Below are positions 15,580-24,620 of a DNA stretch of 36,662 bases, one piece after another (position 1 is the stretch's first letter; every line of letters begins with the position of its first letter). The notes under the pieces were generated by a model. It was not told where the DNA came from, searched no databases, and saw nothing but the letters and a program-made list of their open reading frames with translations. Source of the DNA: Alcanivorax sp. 1008. GTDB lineage: Bacteria > Pseudomonadota > Gammaproteobacteria > Pseudomonadales > Alcanivoracaceae. The DNA lies in NCBI RefSeq assembly GCF_020667895.1, contig NZ_JAFMPS010000017.1:1-36662 (forward strand). Reading direction: 5' to 3'. The translations under genes were made by a program, and so were the position numbers.

Positions 15580-16440
15580 ATGATTAAAGGTCTAGCAATA
15601 ACCCCGCCCATACTTGGACGGATAAGCATTGGCCGTGTTGTAGAAAAGAACGGCAAACGTCTTCCGGAAAAGGATGACCAATTTACTATCACAACCCAGG
15701 TACAAACCCAAGAAGGCTGGCTACCCCACCCGCTGGATGGCGACCTGCGCAAGCAAGCCGAGAACGGCAAACTTCGTTCTATTCCCGTCAGGATGCTCTT
15801 TAATGACCCTGACCTGAACCTGCGAGCGGAATACAGTCTGTTCGACAGGCAGACTGGCAGGCCTATCTGCGCAGGTAATGGCGAACAGTGTCGTCGATAT
15901 TCTTCTGAAGGCGTACAAACACTTCCTTGCCCTTCACCAGGAAGCTGCACACTGGCTCAGGGAGGAAACTGCAAACCCTATGGCAGGCTGAACGTACTGA
16001 TCGGCGAAGATGATGAGATGGGTACGTTTGTTTTTCGCACTACTGGCTATAACAGTATTCGCAGCCTTGCGGCTCGATTACGTTATTACCAGGCAGTATC
16101 GGGAAACAAGCTTGCCTGCCTTCCTCTGGAGTTAAAACTTCGAGGCAAAAGCACAACCCAAAGCTTCCGCTCAGCAATCTACTATGTGGACATCACAATA
16201 CGCGAAGGTATGACGCTTGAAGAAGCATTGGCTGAAGCTAACGCTCGTCATGAATCCCGAGTCTCATCCGGTTATAACCAGGCTGCGCTTGATGATGCTG
16301 CCAAAAGCGGTTTTGCAAACGCTGCATTCGAATATGACGAAGATGAGATTCCGGGGATTGTGGATGAATTTTATCCGGAGCCTGAGAACAACCAATCAAG
16401 CCTGAAAACCAAACTAGAGGAAAAATCTCTATCGGTTTGA
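15580..16440 (+). CDS. Gp3-like (recombination directionality factor-like) metal-binding protein
   Basis: A 286-aa protein. I chose ATG 15580 (MIKGLAITPP) because AGGAG at 15568-15572 is seven bases away; ATG 15574 is only one base from it. It has beta-rich N-terminal strands (IGRVVEKNGKRLPEKDDQF), a Cys cluster (CAGNGEQC, CPSPGSC, GGNC) that may bind metal, then TTGYNSIRSLAARLRYY, as in proteins called 'hydrolase or metal-binding' or Gp3-like. Phage Gp3 proteins steer serine integrases toward excision, but this island has only a tyrosine integrase, so the role may differ. The tail is acidic and low complexity. It is the last gene of the plus-strand module. Confidence 0.68.
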   Translation: MIKGLAITPPILGRISIGRVVEKNGKRLPEKDDQFTITTQVQTQEGWLPHPLDGDLRKQAENGKLRSIPVRMLFNDPDLNLRAEYSLFDRQTGRPICAGNGEQCRRYSSEGVQTLPCPSPGSCTLAQGGNCKPYGRLNVLIGEDDEMGTFVFRTTGYNSIRSLAARLRYYQAVSGNKLACLPLELKLRGKSTTQSFRSAIYYVDITIREGMTLEEALAEANARHESRVSSGYNQAALDDAAKSGFANAAFEYDEDEIPGIVDEFYPEPENNQSSLKTKLEEKSLSV

Positions 16441-16452
16441 TCAAACTTAATA

Positions 16453-16490
16453 GGAATTGGTGCTCTTCGTCGAGGGGCGCCAATCCCTTT
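16453..16490 (+). terminator. Terminator between two convergent operons
   Basis: ATTGGTGCTC (16456-16465) pairs with GGGCGCCAAT (16475-16484) with two G-T pairs, then CCCTTTATTT. It lies in the 70-bp gap between the plus-strand module and the end of the minus-strand defence operon, and could serve both. Confidence 0.65.
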
Positions 16491-16510
16491 ATTTAAGAGA
16501 GGATAGAATC

Positions 16511-17578
16511 CTAGCCAATATTCATATATAGAATTGAACCATCATCAAGTACTGAGTACGGCCCATCATCCTGAGCCTGTTTTTCCTCAGGGTAATCAAA
16601 CTTGTAATTAATCAAAGCATCGTAATCTTGCTCTTCCAGAACGCTTAATAATGTTTTATCCATCAAATAAAACATCTTGTTATTTTTATCACTAATATCT
16701 TGATCTGATCCGGTTAAAAATCCCTCTGCGTTTATCCCGCTGATGCTTAATTCTATTGTTGTCCCAACTTTCAACACATTTCCAAAATCAAGAGCAGCTC
16801 GATTAAAAGGGTCTATTGTATTTTCATTTTCAATTGCTCGCGCCCTGCTCTTTAAAAGATCAGAAAGCCTCCAAAAGCCGGATAATTCAGAAACAGCAGA
16901 ATAGTGCCTTAGCAGAGAAACAACTTGCTGTACTTTCGTTACCTCTGTTGGTTTATATTCTGGATCAACAACATCAATTGTAGTTTTACGTCCATTACGA
17001 GGTATCTTACTCACCACTCCATACTTGGGCATGGTGTCTGGATAATTGTCTTTTTTCTCGAAAATGTCACTGATCGCTTTTCCGGTATAGCCCTTTCTTC
17101 CTTTGGACTCCACGACATATGCCAGCATATTTTTTTCGAACTGAAAGTCGCATCTTTTTTTTGTATCATCGATTGGTGTTATTCGACTTCTACGCAAACC
17201 AAATAACTTTTGCGTTAAATATATGCAGAGTCCTACCGCAATAACTTCGGTAGATCTCCCTTGCATCTCATGATTTTCATTGCTAAAGAAATAAAGGTAA
17301 TTGTTTGGTCGATGCCCAACAGTGGAAGGAACTATCTCAAGATAAGATGAAATAAACTGTCTAAACGGATCGTTAAATCTAGACACGTAATGGATAGACG
17401 CACAATGTATGATCTTTAAAGGTGAAATTAAAAGCCCATCGTTTGACATGCTTACGTAGGCAGTTTGGTCAAAAAGACTATCGTCCAGAGGTCGATCCGG
17501 ATAGTCCCAAAACTCTACTGGCACTTTACAAGCTTTATATAATCTCACCTGGTGACTCCTTAAAAACCTAAAGTTCAT
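16511..17578 (-). CDS. PD-(D/E)XK-like protein, last gene of the defence operon
   Basis: A 355-aa protein when started at ATG 17578, overlapping the sbcC stop by 11 bases; a start at 17629 would add 17 residues that look like a shadow of sbcC. Asp144 (KRCDFQF), 13 residues, then Glu157-Ser-Lys159 (VVESKGRKG) fits the D...ExK core of restriction-enzyme-fold nucleases, with Glu111 on the helix before it. The region 100-170 mixes helix and strands as that fold requires. A DNA nuclease or DNA-end-binding partner of SbcCD is plausible. No named family is recognised, so the function is inferred from four residues and context. Confidence 0.65.
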   Translation of the reverse strand: MNFRFLRSHQVRLYKACKVPVEFWDYPDRPLDDSLFDQTAYVSMSNDGLLISPLKIIHCASIHYVSRFNDPFRQFISSYLEIVPSTVGHRPNNYLYFFSNENHEMQGRSTEVIAVGLCIYLTQKLFGLRRSRITPIDDTKKRCDFQFEKNMLAYVVESKGRKGYTGKAISDIFEKKDNYPDTMPKYGVVSKIPRNGRKTTIDVVDPEYKPTEVTKVQQVVSLLRHYSAVSELSGFWRLSDLLKSRARAIENENTIDPFNRAALDFGNVLKVGTTIELSISGINAEGFLTGSDQDISDKNNKMFYLMDKTLLSVLEEQDYDALINYKFDYPEEKQAQDDGPYSVLDDGSILYMNIG

Positions 17579-20500
17579 TCGCCTGCAATCTAGACACCCC
17601 TGAACCAGATATAACACTCCTGCCTCCACTATGTGGAGAGACTTGAATCTGAGTGCCTATACGTTCCTTTAAAGCCTGTACATGCGAAATAATGCCAATT
17701 AGTTTACCTTCCTGCTGAAGACCTGAGAGCGTCTCTAACGCTACGTCGAGTGCTTCTTCATCCAATGTTCCAAAACCCTCGTCCAGAAAAAGCGAATCGA
17801 CCCGAACATTCTTACTAGCCATGTTTGAGAGGCCTAGCGCTAGTGACAAACTTACGATGAAGCTCTCACCTCCTGAGAGATTCTTGGTTGAGCGTGTTTC
17901 TCCAGCTTGGTAATTATCTACCACGTTTAGTTCCAACGGTTGCGCAGCATCTCTGACGAGCAGATATCGGTCCGACATTTTCTGCAACTGCTTATTAGCA
18001 TGAGAAATCATAATCTCAAACGTCAGGCCCTGTGCAAAGTTTCGATACTTCTTGCCATCTGCCGACCCAATGAGTTCATGGAGATTATCCCATCTGCGAC
18101 ATTCGCTTTTCTGAGCCTCCATTATCTCCTGCTTTTCTTTTAATTTTTCCTTGGCATTTTTGTTTTGATCTAGCTTGTGTTTAAAACCGGCAATGATTTC
18201 CCGAACCTCGCTCAGTGATTTCTCAAGGGAATTCTTTTGCGGTTCGAGTTCCTCGAAGGTTTTCGTAGTTATATTTTTAGTTAATTCCTTAGCTAGACGC
18301 TCCTCACGATCTTTTTGCTTGGCAATTAATTGTGTCTTCCGCTCTTCTAAGCTCTTGGACTTACCCGACAACGCTTCTCTCTTCTCTTCATCAAGCCTGG
18401 CACTAAGAAATTCCGCTTCATCTGCAAAACCAGCACCAAGAATTTTTGACAAGAAGCTTTCTTCCTGACTCTTAAGATTTTCTACTCTCCCAGCAATCCG
18501 TTTTTGCAATGCTTCAATTTGGGTCTTAACCGAATTGAGCGTCTTTTTCAGTTCATCATTCTGGATTCTAGCCTGCCGCTCAGCTTCCTCAGCACCAGCA
18601 AGCCCCTCATTCATTCTGGCTTCTTCAACGTCTGGCGATTTGTCGCCATAAAGGTCTATACGTTCCTGCTCCCTAGTAGCAAGTGCATTTTTAGCTTTAT
18701 CTAAACGGACTTTCTGGTCATTTAGAGAAGCCACTTGTGTTGAAATAATGGCATCGAGGCTCTTCTTATCGCTATCAAGCTCAGCAGCCTGTCGTTCAAA
18801 CTCGTTGCTTTCTTTTACTTTCGTTTGCCATATATCCAGCCTGCCCATGAGCTCTTCGATCACCAATGAAACCTTGTCATCCGGTATTGTGGAAAAACCA
18901 AGGGGTTTAAGTTTTGCGATTAGGGCATCTTTAATTCCTGAATATTCAGTACGAATTTTCTCAATACCTGAGATAGCCTCAGCTACCGATTTCTCAAAAC
19001 TAGACTTTTCAGAATTGGCAGCGAATTCCTGCTTTTCAGCTTCCACTAAATTGCTCCGGGCAGTAGCTTCATTCAATTCCAGCTGCTTAATAGCATGCTC
19101 CTGGGCTTCTGCCTTCTCAATTAATTCTGTTAGCGAGCGAATCCTATTTTCCGACTCATCAGGCGTTGGTATGTTCCCTTCAGCAAACGGATGATCCGTG
19201 GCACCACACAACGGGCAAGCCTCTCCATCCTTTAATGCGTTTCTATGATCCTCAAGACTTGCAATAGTCTTCAATAAAGTGATTTCCCGGAGCAACGCCT
19301 CTTTCTCGCTTCTATATTCTCGCAATAACTTCCCGTTCAGTATTCTCTCAAGATTATCTCTAGACTCTTTGAGACTCTTTGATGCGCTGTCTAGTTCCTG
19401 CTTGCGGTCTGCACACAACTTAGAACACGCGGCAAGAGCCTCCTTAGCTTTATCAAGTGACTGCTTATGCGCTTCTAGCTGCTGCTCGTTTTTCTGTATG
19501 TCACCTTGTCTATTGAGCAGATCTGTAAACTGTGCCTCAACGCCAGCCAACCCGCTAACAAGCCATTCGTCTTCAGAATGATCCTTGAGGTATTCCTCTA
19601 TCTGGCCTAACTCTTCAACCAATGCCTCTCGTTTTTCTTGGTTGCCCAATAGCTTCTGCTTATCCTGTTCAATCTTGGTTTCCAGTTCTGAGCAATGTTC
19701 ATTGATCTCTTTAACTGCTTTTCTTTGATCGTCAATTTGGTGATCGAGAGTTCGTACCTGTTTAATAATAGGCGAAGAGGTTTTTATCTCTTCTTTAATA
19801 TCTTTTGTTTGCTTTTCTGAAACTTTTAGGATTTCAGCCTGATTCGTAACCGAAGACTCCTGCTCAGGCAGAGCATTTTCATGCACCCTCAAACTCTCAA
19901 TATCTTCCTGCTGCTGATTTCTAATAGAATCAATAGTCGCGTAAGCTCCATCCAACGAGTGTGCTTTTAAAGCCTTGTTAAGTATTTCTTGCTCAGGTTT
20001 AAATGCAGCAAAATCATTTTGCAATTGGGACTCATCTGTAGCCAGATTTGCAATTTCCTTCCTGAGATTATCAATGGAAGCTAGCCAAGTGATGGATCTA
20101 CCAACCGCATCAAACTCTACTTGAAGTTCAGCTTCTTCCTTTACTTTCCCTTGCAACGCAGAATCAATCTGCGCTTCCTCTTCTGGCTCTAAAATCATCA
20201 CACCTGATGACTCTGCCTCGAGCAGCTTTAGTTTATCTCTTTCTTCCCGCAGCTTTTCATGAACACGAATGGAAATTTGGCTATAGATTTCAGTTCCCGT
20301 TATCTGTTCGAGTATTGGTGCTCTCTCATCTGCTGCCGCTTGAAGAAAGGCAGAAAATCCTCCCTGGGCAAGTAGCATAGACCGGGTAAAACGATCAAAA
20401 TCCATACCTGTCGCTGTCTCTATCTCCTCAGCAACACCTCTTAATTTCGACTCGTAAATTTCACCTGTGTCGGCATTAGATATCTCGTGCTTTGGCGCTT

Positions 20501-20828
20501 GAAGCTCACCATCAGCTTTCTTGCGCGCTCTGTGTTGACTCCAATGGCAACGAAAGCGCCCAGCCTGGGTTTCGAATGTTACCTCAGCAAAACAGTCTCC
20601 AGTCTGGCGAGACATAATTTCATTCAGACTTTTAGTAATCTTGTTTAGTCGCGGCGTACGGCCATATAGAGCGAGACAAATAGCGTCAAGAATGGTTGTT
20701 TTACCCGCTCCAGTCGGGCCAGTAATGGCAAAGATTCCATTGGAGTCATAATCAGGGTGCGTGAGATCAACCTCCCACTCACCAGCTAAAGAATTTAGGT
20801 TTTTGAAGCGTACCTGCAAAATTCTCAT
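17568..20828 (-). CDS. sbcC: SbcC-type SMC/Rad50-like ATPase
   Basis: A 1086-aa protein with GGGAGA before ATG 20828. Walker A GPTGAGKTT (37-45), two long coiled coils, a zinc hook CPLCG near residue 538, signature LSGGES (~983), Walker B SLFLDEGFG and the switch His in IISHVQAL give the full ABC-ATPase set. With SbcD it forms a nuclease that cuts hairpins and blocked DNA ends. Length and motif order are normal. It follows sbcD by 12 bases and sits inside the defence operon, whereas the host would be expected to carry its own copy elsewhere; this one is probably element-borne. Confidence 0.95.
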   Translation of the reverse strand: MRILQVRFKNLNSLAGEWEVDLTHPDYDSNGIFAITGPTGAGKTTILDAICLALYGRTPRLNKITKSLNEIMSRQTGDCFAEVTFETQAGRFRCHWSQHRARKKADGELQAPKHEISNADTGEIYESKLRGVAEEIETATGMDFDRFTRSMLLAQGGFSAFLQAAADERAPILEQITGTEIYSQISIRVHEKLREERDKLKLLEAESSGVMILEPEEEAQIDSALQGKVKEEAELQVEFDAVGRSITWLASIDNLRKEIANLATDESQLQNDFAAFKPEQEILNKALKAHSLDGAYATIDSIRNQQQEDIESLRVHENALPEQESSVTNQAEILKVSEKQTKDIKEEIKTSSPIIKQVRTLDHQIDDQRKAVKEINEHCSELETKIEQDKQKLLGNQEKREALVEELGQIEEYLKDHSEDEWLVSGLAGVEAQFTDLLNRQGDIQKNEQQLEAHKQSLDKAKEALAACSKLCADRKQELDSASKSLKESRDNLERILNGKLLREYRSEKEALLREITLLKTIASLEDHRNALKDGEACPLCGATDHPFAEGNIPTPDESENRIRSLTELIEKAEAQEHAIKQLELNEATARSNLVEAEKQEFAANSEKSSFEKSVAEAISGIEKIRTEYSGIKDALIAKLKPLGFSTIPDDKVSLVIEELMGRLDIWQTKVKESNEFERQAAELDSDKKSLDAIISTQVASLNDQKVRLDKAKNALATREQERIDLYGDKSPDVEEARMNEGLAGAEEAERQARIQNDELKKTLNSVKTQIEALQKRIAGRVENLKSQEESFLSKILGAGFADEAEFLSARLDEEKREALSGKSKSLEERKTQLIAKQKDREERLAKELTKNITTKTFEELEPQKNSLEKSLSEVREIIAGFKHKLDQNKNAKEKLKEKQEIMEAQKSECRRWDNLHELIGSADGKKYRNFAQGLTFEIMISHANKQLQKMSDRYLLVRDAAQPLELNVVDNYQAGETRSTKNLSGGESFIVSLSLALGLSNMASKNVRVDSLFLDEGFGTLDEEALDVALETLSGLQQEGKLIGIISHVQALKERIGTQIQVSPHSGGRSVISGSGVSRLQANEL

Positions 20829-20840
20829 TAGCTTATCTCC

Positions 20841-22070
20841 CTATTCTGCATTTACGTCTTCCTCGTAAATTGCAGATAGCGTTTCCTGATATGCTCGCAC
20901 TAACTCTTCTCTTTGGTCGTGCGGCACACTATGCGCCGCAAGGCATCTTTCGAAAACATCATTAACATTTAGATCGTCTAAAGTTTCTTCTTCATGCACT
21001 TGCCCAAGAATCCGGTCAACTATTCGGTTATTCTTGACTCGTAAAACCTCGATAGATGTCTCTTGTGTAGCGCTGTCAATTTGCTCTCGAAGATCACCAA
21101 TTACTTCTCCGCCATCATAGATAATTTCTACCCAAGCATTGGAATCCAGAACAGCAAGCTCTTTAATTCTGCTAGATATAGCAGTCCAGTCCCCCTTTAT
21201 CCTTTCAAGCCTTTGAAACTCGGGTATATCTGTAGTTACTACATTGACTTCCTTGCCTTCGAACTCAACGATACAGATTGTTTTTTGCTGACTCGCCTCA
21301 CCAAAACCCATAGGTAACGGCGAGCCGCTATATCTCATCACCTCAGATCCACCAACAAGCTGAGGCACATGCAAGTGACCTAGAGCCAGGTAGTCAAAAC
21401 ATTCAGGAAATATATTGGCGCCTACATGAGCTAGAGAACCGACATATAGCTCTCTAACGCCATCCCCATCAATGGTTTTTCCACCCGCCGCAAATAGGTG
21501 GCCCGTTCCTACAATTGGAACGTCTTTTCCTGCCTCCGAGCGTTTATCCAACGCAATTTGACCAACGGATCTATAGTGGGCCTTAATTCCTTCAATAAGC
21601 TTTTGATCCTTATCCTCTACACTCTCGCCTGCTTCTGCAGTGCGAATATCTCTGTCTCGCAGATATGGCACTGCACAGACAATTAGCTCTGCCTCGCTAT
21701 TGGCGTCACGTAGAACAAGAACCTCTTCTTCAGGCTCACTAGCGCCATCGCCTATTACATGAACGTCCAGGGCCTTAAGAAGCTCTTTCGGCGCATTTAA
21801 AAAGGATGGAGAATCATGATTACCAGCAACGACTACAACATGCCTGCATTGTGAACCAGCAACTTTGTATAAAAATCGGTAGTACAACTCCTGGGCCCTG
21901 TTACTCGGAGCGCTGGTATCAAAGATGTCTCCGGCGACTATCAGAGCATTAACCTCCTGTCTCTCGATCTCATCAGCGAGCCAATCTAGAAACGATTCAA
22001 ATTCTTCATATCGTTTACGGCCGTAAAGAGAACGACCTATGTGCCAGTCGGAGGTATGAAGAACTTTCAT
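20841..22070 (-). CDS. sbcD: SbcD-type Mre11-like nuclease
   Basis: A 409-aa protein. The calcineurin-like phosphoesterase motifs are intact: HTSDWHIG (5-12), VAGDIFDT, VVAGNHDS, GTGHLFA and ALGHLHVP supply the Asp/His/Asn ligands for two metals. The C-terminal part (~330-409) is the usual cap and SbcC-binding region. It starts at the ATGA overlap with the RloC-like gene's stop and is followed by sbcC after 12 bases. This tight coupling joins a DNA-end nuclease to a tRNase in one transcript. Confidence 0.95.
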   Translation of the reverse strand: MKVLHTSDWHIGRSLYGRKRYEEFESFLDWLADEIERQEVNALIVAGDIFDTSAPSNRAQELYYRFLYKVAGSQCRHVVVVAGNHDSPSFLNAPKELLKALDVHVIGDGASEPEEEVLVLRDANSEAELIVCAVPYLRDRDIRTAEAGESVEDKDQKLIEGIKAHYRSVGQIALDKRSEAGKDVPIVGTGHLFAAGGKTIDGDGVRELYVGSLAHVGANIFPECFDYLALGHLHVPQLVGGSEVMRYSGSPLPMGFGEASQQKTICIVEFEGKEVNVVTTDIPEFQRLERIKGDWTAISSRIKELAVLDSNAWVEIIYDGGEVIGDLREQIDSATQETSIEVLRVKNNRIVDRILGQVHEEETLDDLNVNDVFERCLAAHSVPHDQREELVRAYQETLSAIYEEDVNAE

Positions 22071-24547
22071 GTTTCTGCTACGGGTTCGCCTGGCACTGCT
22101 GGCTGCGGAGCGGATTCACCGATACTAGTTAACAAAGCAGTATACTGGTCTTCATCTTGCTTTAGACGCTCCATGATTTGCTTGGCAGCAGTCTGCATTT
22201 CTGGCACTTCAACAGGTGTAGCTCCTCTCTCGAAGACACCACAAAGATGGGAGTATTCATTATTGATACGATCGGTTAATACAGCGGGTATTTTCTCATC
22301 CCCGAAAAAACATTTGAGAGTTTCTTCATTCATACCTTTGTCTGGGTACTTATAATACAAAAATACTTCGAAAAACTTTCTAGCATTATTTCCAAAATTA
22401 TAGAACGTTGTATAATTAGTATCGTCAATTGTTTCTATCGAAGCGCACTTGAATATCTGATGAAAAAGGTAGTTAAACTCAGTAACGTATTCTCTTAGAT
22501 AATCTGGCATTATCTTCAAACTAGACTCTTTGTCGCACCTTTCGATAATTAGATATTGAAATTTTTTCTTTGCATCTTTCTTTCTAGCATCCTGGTTTGC
22601 CCCAGGCAATCTTTTCAAATACTTCAAGAAGTCCAGGTTGTGCGTTGATATAAACAACTGTTTAAATCGATCCCTTTCCTTTTCCACGCCATTATCATTA
22701 TATTTTTCAGGCGTAACGATCTCGGCATTAATAAGGCTATAGACAAAAAATATGTGGTTGGAGTCCAAACTCGAAATTGGATCATCTATCCAAATTATCG
22801 GCTGATTTCCTTTAGTGTCTATATCATGAAGTTTTGCCATGAAATAACAAAATGCGATAAGACTACACTCACCTTCGCTGAGATGATAAGCCTTAGCCTC
22901 TCCTCTCATTACTTCGAACCTGTATTTAGATGTAGCTTCTTCGTCAGTTTGCTCGATCGCCACTAAAGATAAGTATTTATGCCCAAAAAAGTCGTTCAAA
23001 TATTCATTAACTCTATCCGCGCCTTTACTTTCATCTTTCAGCTTAGATTTTAGCTCTGATATCTCTGATTTTTTAGTGTCGACCTTGGCTCTTTCAGCAT
23101 CTCTAACCGAACCCGCATTTTCGAAGGCTTGTCTTAGAGTCTCTATCTCATCAACCTCATCAGAGTACTTGATGTCGTTTATAAAGGTATAAACCTCATG
23201 CAGACGTAATGCCAATCTTGCTGCTGATTGCTTTGCGCCAAGTTCAGAGGCTACGCCATTAGAAGCTAGCCTGATCTTTTCATACTCATCTCTTAAAGCA
23301 ATTAGGTCACTTTCAAATGAAGCAGGCTCAGAAAAAGATTCAGCGGAAAATATATCGTTTTTTCTCTTCTCTAACTGCTGCTTAATTTCATCTAACGAAG
23401 AAACGTATTTTCCGCTCAATTTGGTATATTTCTCAGATAGGCCATTAAGCTCCTTTTCGAAGGAGGAATAAAAATCACTCTGTTTAATTTTTAAAAGTTC
23501 CGGAACGCGTTTTTTCTCATCTTCCACTAACTTTATAAGTGCATCAATCTCCCTCTCCATATCCTGGGACTCTTGATTAAAGTGACTATCGAGCTTTTTC
23601 CATAGCTCTTCCCAATGATCGTGGTCGTGCTGGCTACCACAAAACGCACAATGATCTCTTTTTTCTTCATGATATTTTCTACCAGACTGGACCCATTTCC
23701 CCAGATCAGTGTCGTCCAACCATTCCTGAACAGGGGCTGATGCCTTAATATCTCGTTCGACAAGCTCTTTTGCCTTACTCGCTATAGAGGAATATTGAAG
23801 AGAAAACTTATTAGATTCTCTTACCTCATCTTTTGGCTCCTCCTTTAGAATCGCGTAAAAGCTAGCTTCCTGATCTTGATCGATTGGAACGTAAGTAGAA
23901 TCGGTGACTTTTTTAATATCTGCGTGAATCCTAGTTACATTGTAAGTTGCCTCACCAAACTGCTTATTGTGCTTAATACCTGTTTTTGCATTATTAGCCT
24001 TTTCCCTAAGCTTTCCTTCTAGATCATCAGACTTAGTCTTGTGGGAGGCCTTGGCGGTAACAAATGCATCTTGTGCTTTGGAGTACTCACCAATAAGTCC
24101 AGTCTTTTTTTCTTCGTCACCTAATTCAGATTCGAGCTTTTCAATTTCCTTTTCTACTTTGGAATTATCTTCACCCAAGATAGCAAAGGAATTTATTGGC
24201 TGGCCGTCGTCTACAATGAAACGCAAATTTTCTTTTACGAAGTCTTCATTAAAAACCCTTATCAACTGTCCATGGGACTTAAAGTCATTCTGCGTAGCGT
24301 CATTCACACCGTCAAAAGAGACATTAAACTCTGGAGATATATATTTGTCGGAAATTCCTTGCGTTTCAAGAGCACGAAAAATTCTAGATAACGTCGTTTT
24401 TCCAGAATAGTTTCGACCATACAAAACATTCAATTTACGGAATTCAGCAATATTATTGCTTTTATCTCTAACTGAATTACTCCAATTAAAGCTCTGGAAA
24501 ACAGCCATGTTTTTAATTGAATTTATTCTTTTTATTTCTCCTGCCAT
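22067..24547 (-). CDS. RloC-like anticodon nuclease with ABC ATPase and zinc hook
   Basis: An 826-aa protein. Walker A GRNYSGKTT (44-52), a coiled coil with zinc-hook-like CAFCG (300-304), signature LSEGE (~556), Walker B IIWIDDPISSLD (~582) and ISTHN form an RloC/PrrC-type ABC ATPase. The C-terminal part has Arg723-x-x-x-Glu727 (NARKFFE) and His767 (NEYSHL), the Arg-Glu-His order of the anticodon-nuclease triad known in PrrC and RloC; E-to-H spacing is 40. Length matches RloC. It should cut a tRNA at the wobble position when DNA damage or phage signals act on the ATPase domain. Start at 24547, 73 bases after the helicase. An OLD- or Rad50-type ATPase without tRNase activity is the main alternative. 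Confidence 0.8.
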   Translation of the reverse strand: MAGEIKRINSIKNMAVFQSFNWSNSVRDKSNNIAEFRKLNVLYGRNYSGKTTLSRIFRALETQGISDKYISPEFNVSFDGVNDATQNDFKSHGQLIRVFNEDFVKENLRFIVDDGQPINSFAILGEDNSKVEKEIEKLESELGDEEKKTGLIGEYSKAQDAFVTAKASHKTKSDDLEGKLREKANNAKTGIKHNKQFGEATYNVTRIHADIKKVTDSTYVPIDQDQEASFYAILKEEPKDEVRESNKFSLQYSSIASKAKELVERDIKASAPVQEWLDDTDLGKWVQSGRKYHEEKRDHCAFCGSQHDHDHWEELWKKLDSHFNQESQDMEREIDALIKLVEDEKKRVPELLKIKQSDFYSSFEKELNGLSEKYTKLSGKYVSSLDEIKQQLEKRKNDIFSAESFSEPASFESDLIALRDEYEKIRLASNGVASELGAKQSAARLALRLHEVYTFINDIKYSDEVDEIETLRQAFENAGSVRDAERAKVDTKKSEISELKSKLKDESKGADRVNEYLNDFFGHKYLSLVAIEQTDEEATSKYRFEVMRGEAKAYHLSEGECSLIAFCYFMAKLHDIDTKGNQPIIWIDDPISSLDSNHIFFVYSLINAEIVTPEKYNDNGVEKERDRFKQLFISTHNLDFLKYLKRLPGANQDARKKDAKKKFQYLIIERCDKESSLKIMPDYLREYVTEFNYLFHQIFKCASIETIDDTNYTTFYNFGNNARKFFEVFLYYKYPDKGMNEETLKCFFGDEKIPAVLTDRINNEYSHLCGVFERGATPVEVPEMQTAAKQIMERLKQDEDQYTALLTSIGESAPQPAVPGEPVAET

Positions 24548-24620
24548 GACAACACTGTTCCTTAGTTATCGTACTCTACGCATCAAACGCGAATACTCAT
24601 TGATGATAAAAATCACGATT

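Noticed and set aside
17579-17629. Upstream start for the PD-(D/E)XK-like gene giving 17 extra residues
   Set aside because: The extra residues come only from the overlap with sbcC and look like its shadow; ATG 17578 overlaps the stop in the usual coupled manner.
18748-19194. A 148-codon plus-strand open frame inside sbcC
   Set aside because: It is Ser/Leu-rich antisense of a coiled coil with no ribosome site; sbcC has intact motifs throughout.
23967-24410. A 147-codon plus-strand open frame inside the RloC-like gene
   Set aside because: It is antisense to the coiled-coil and P-loop region of a clear gene and has a Ser/Leu shadow composition.
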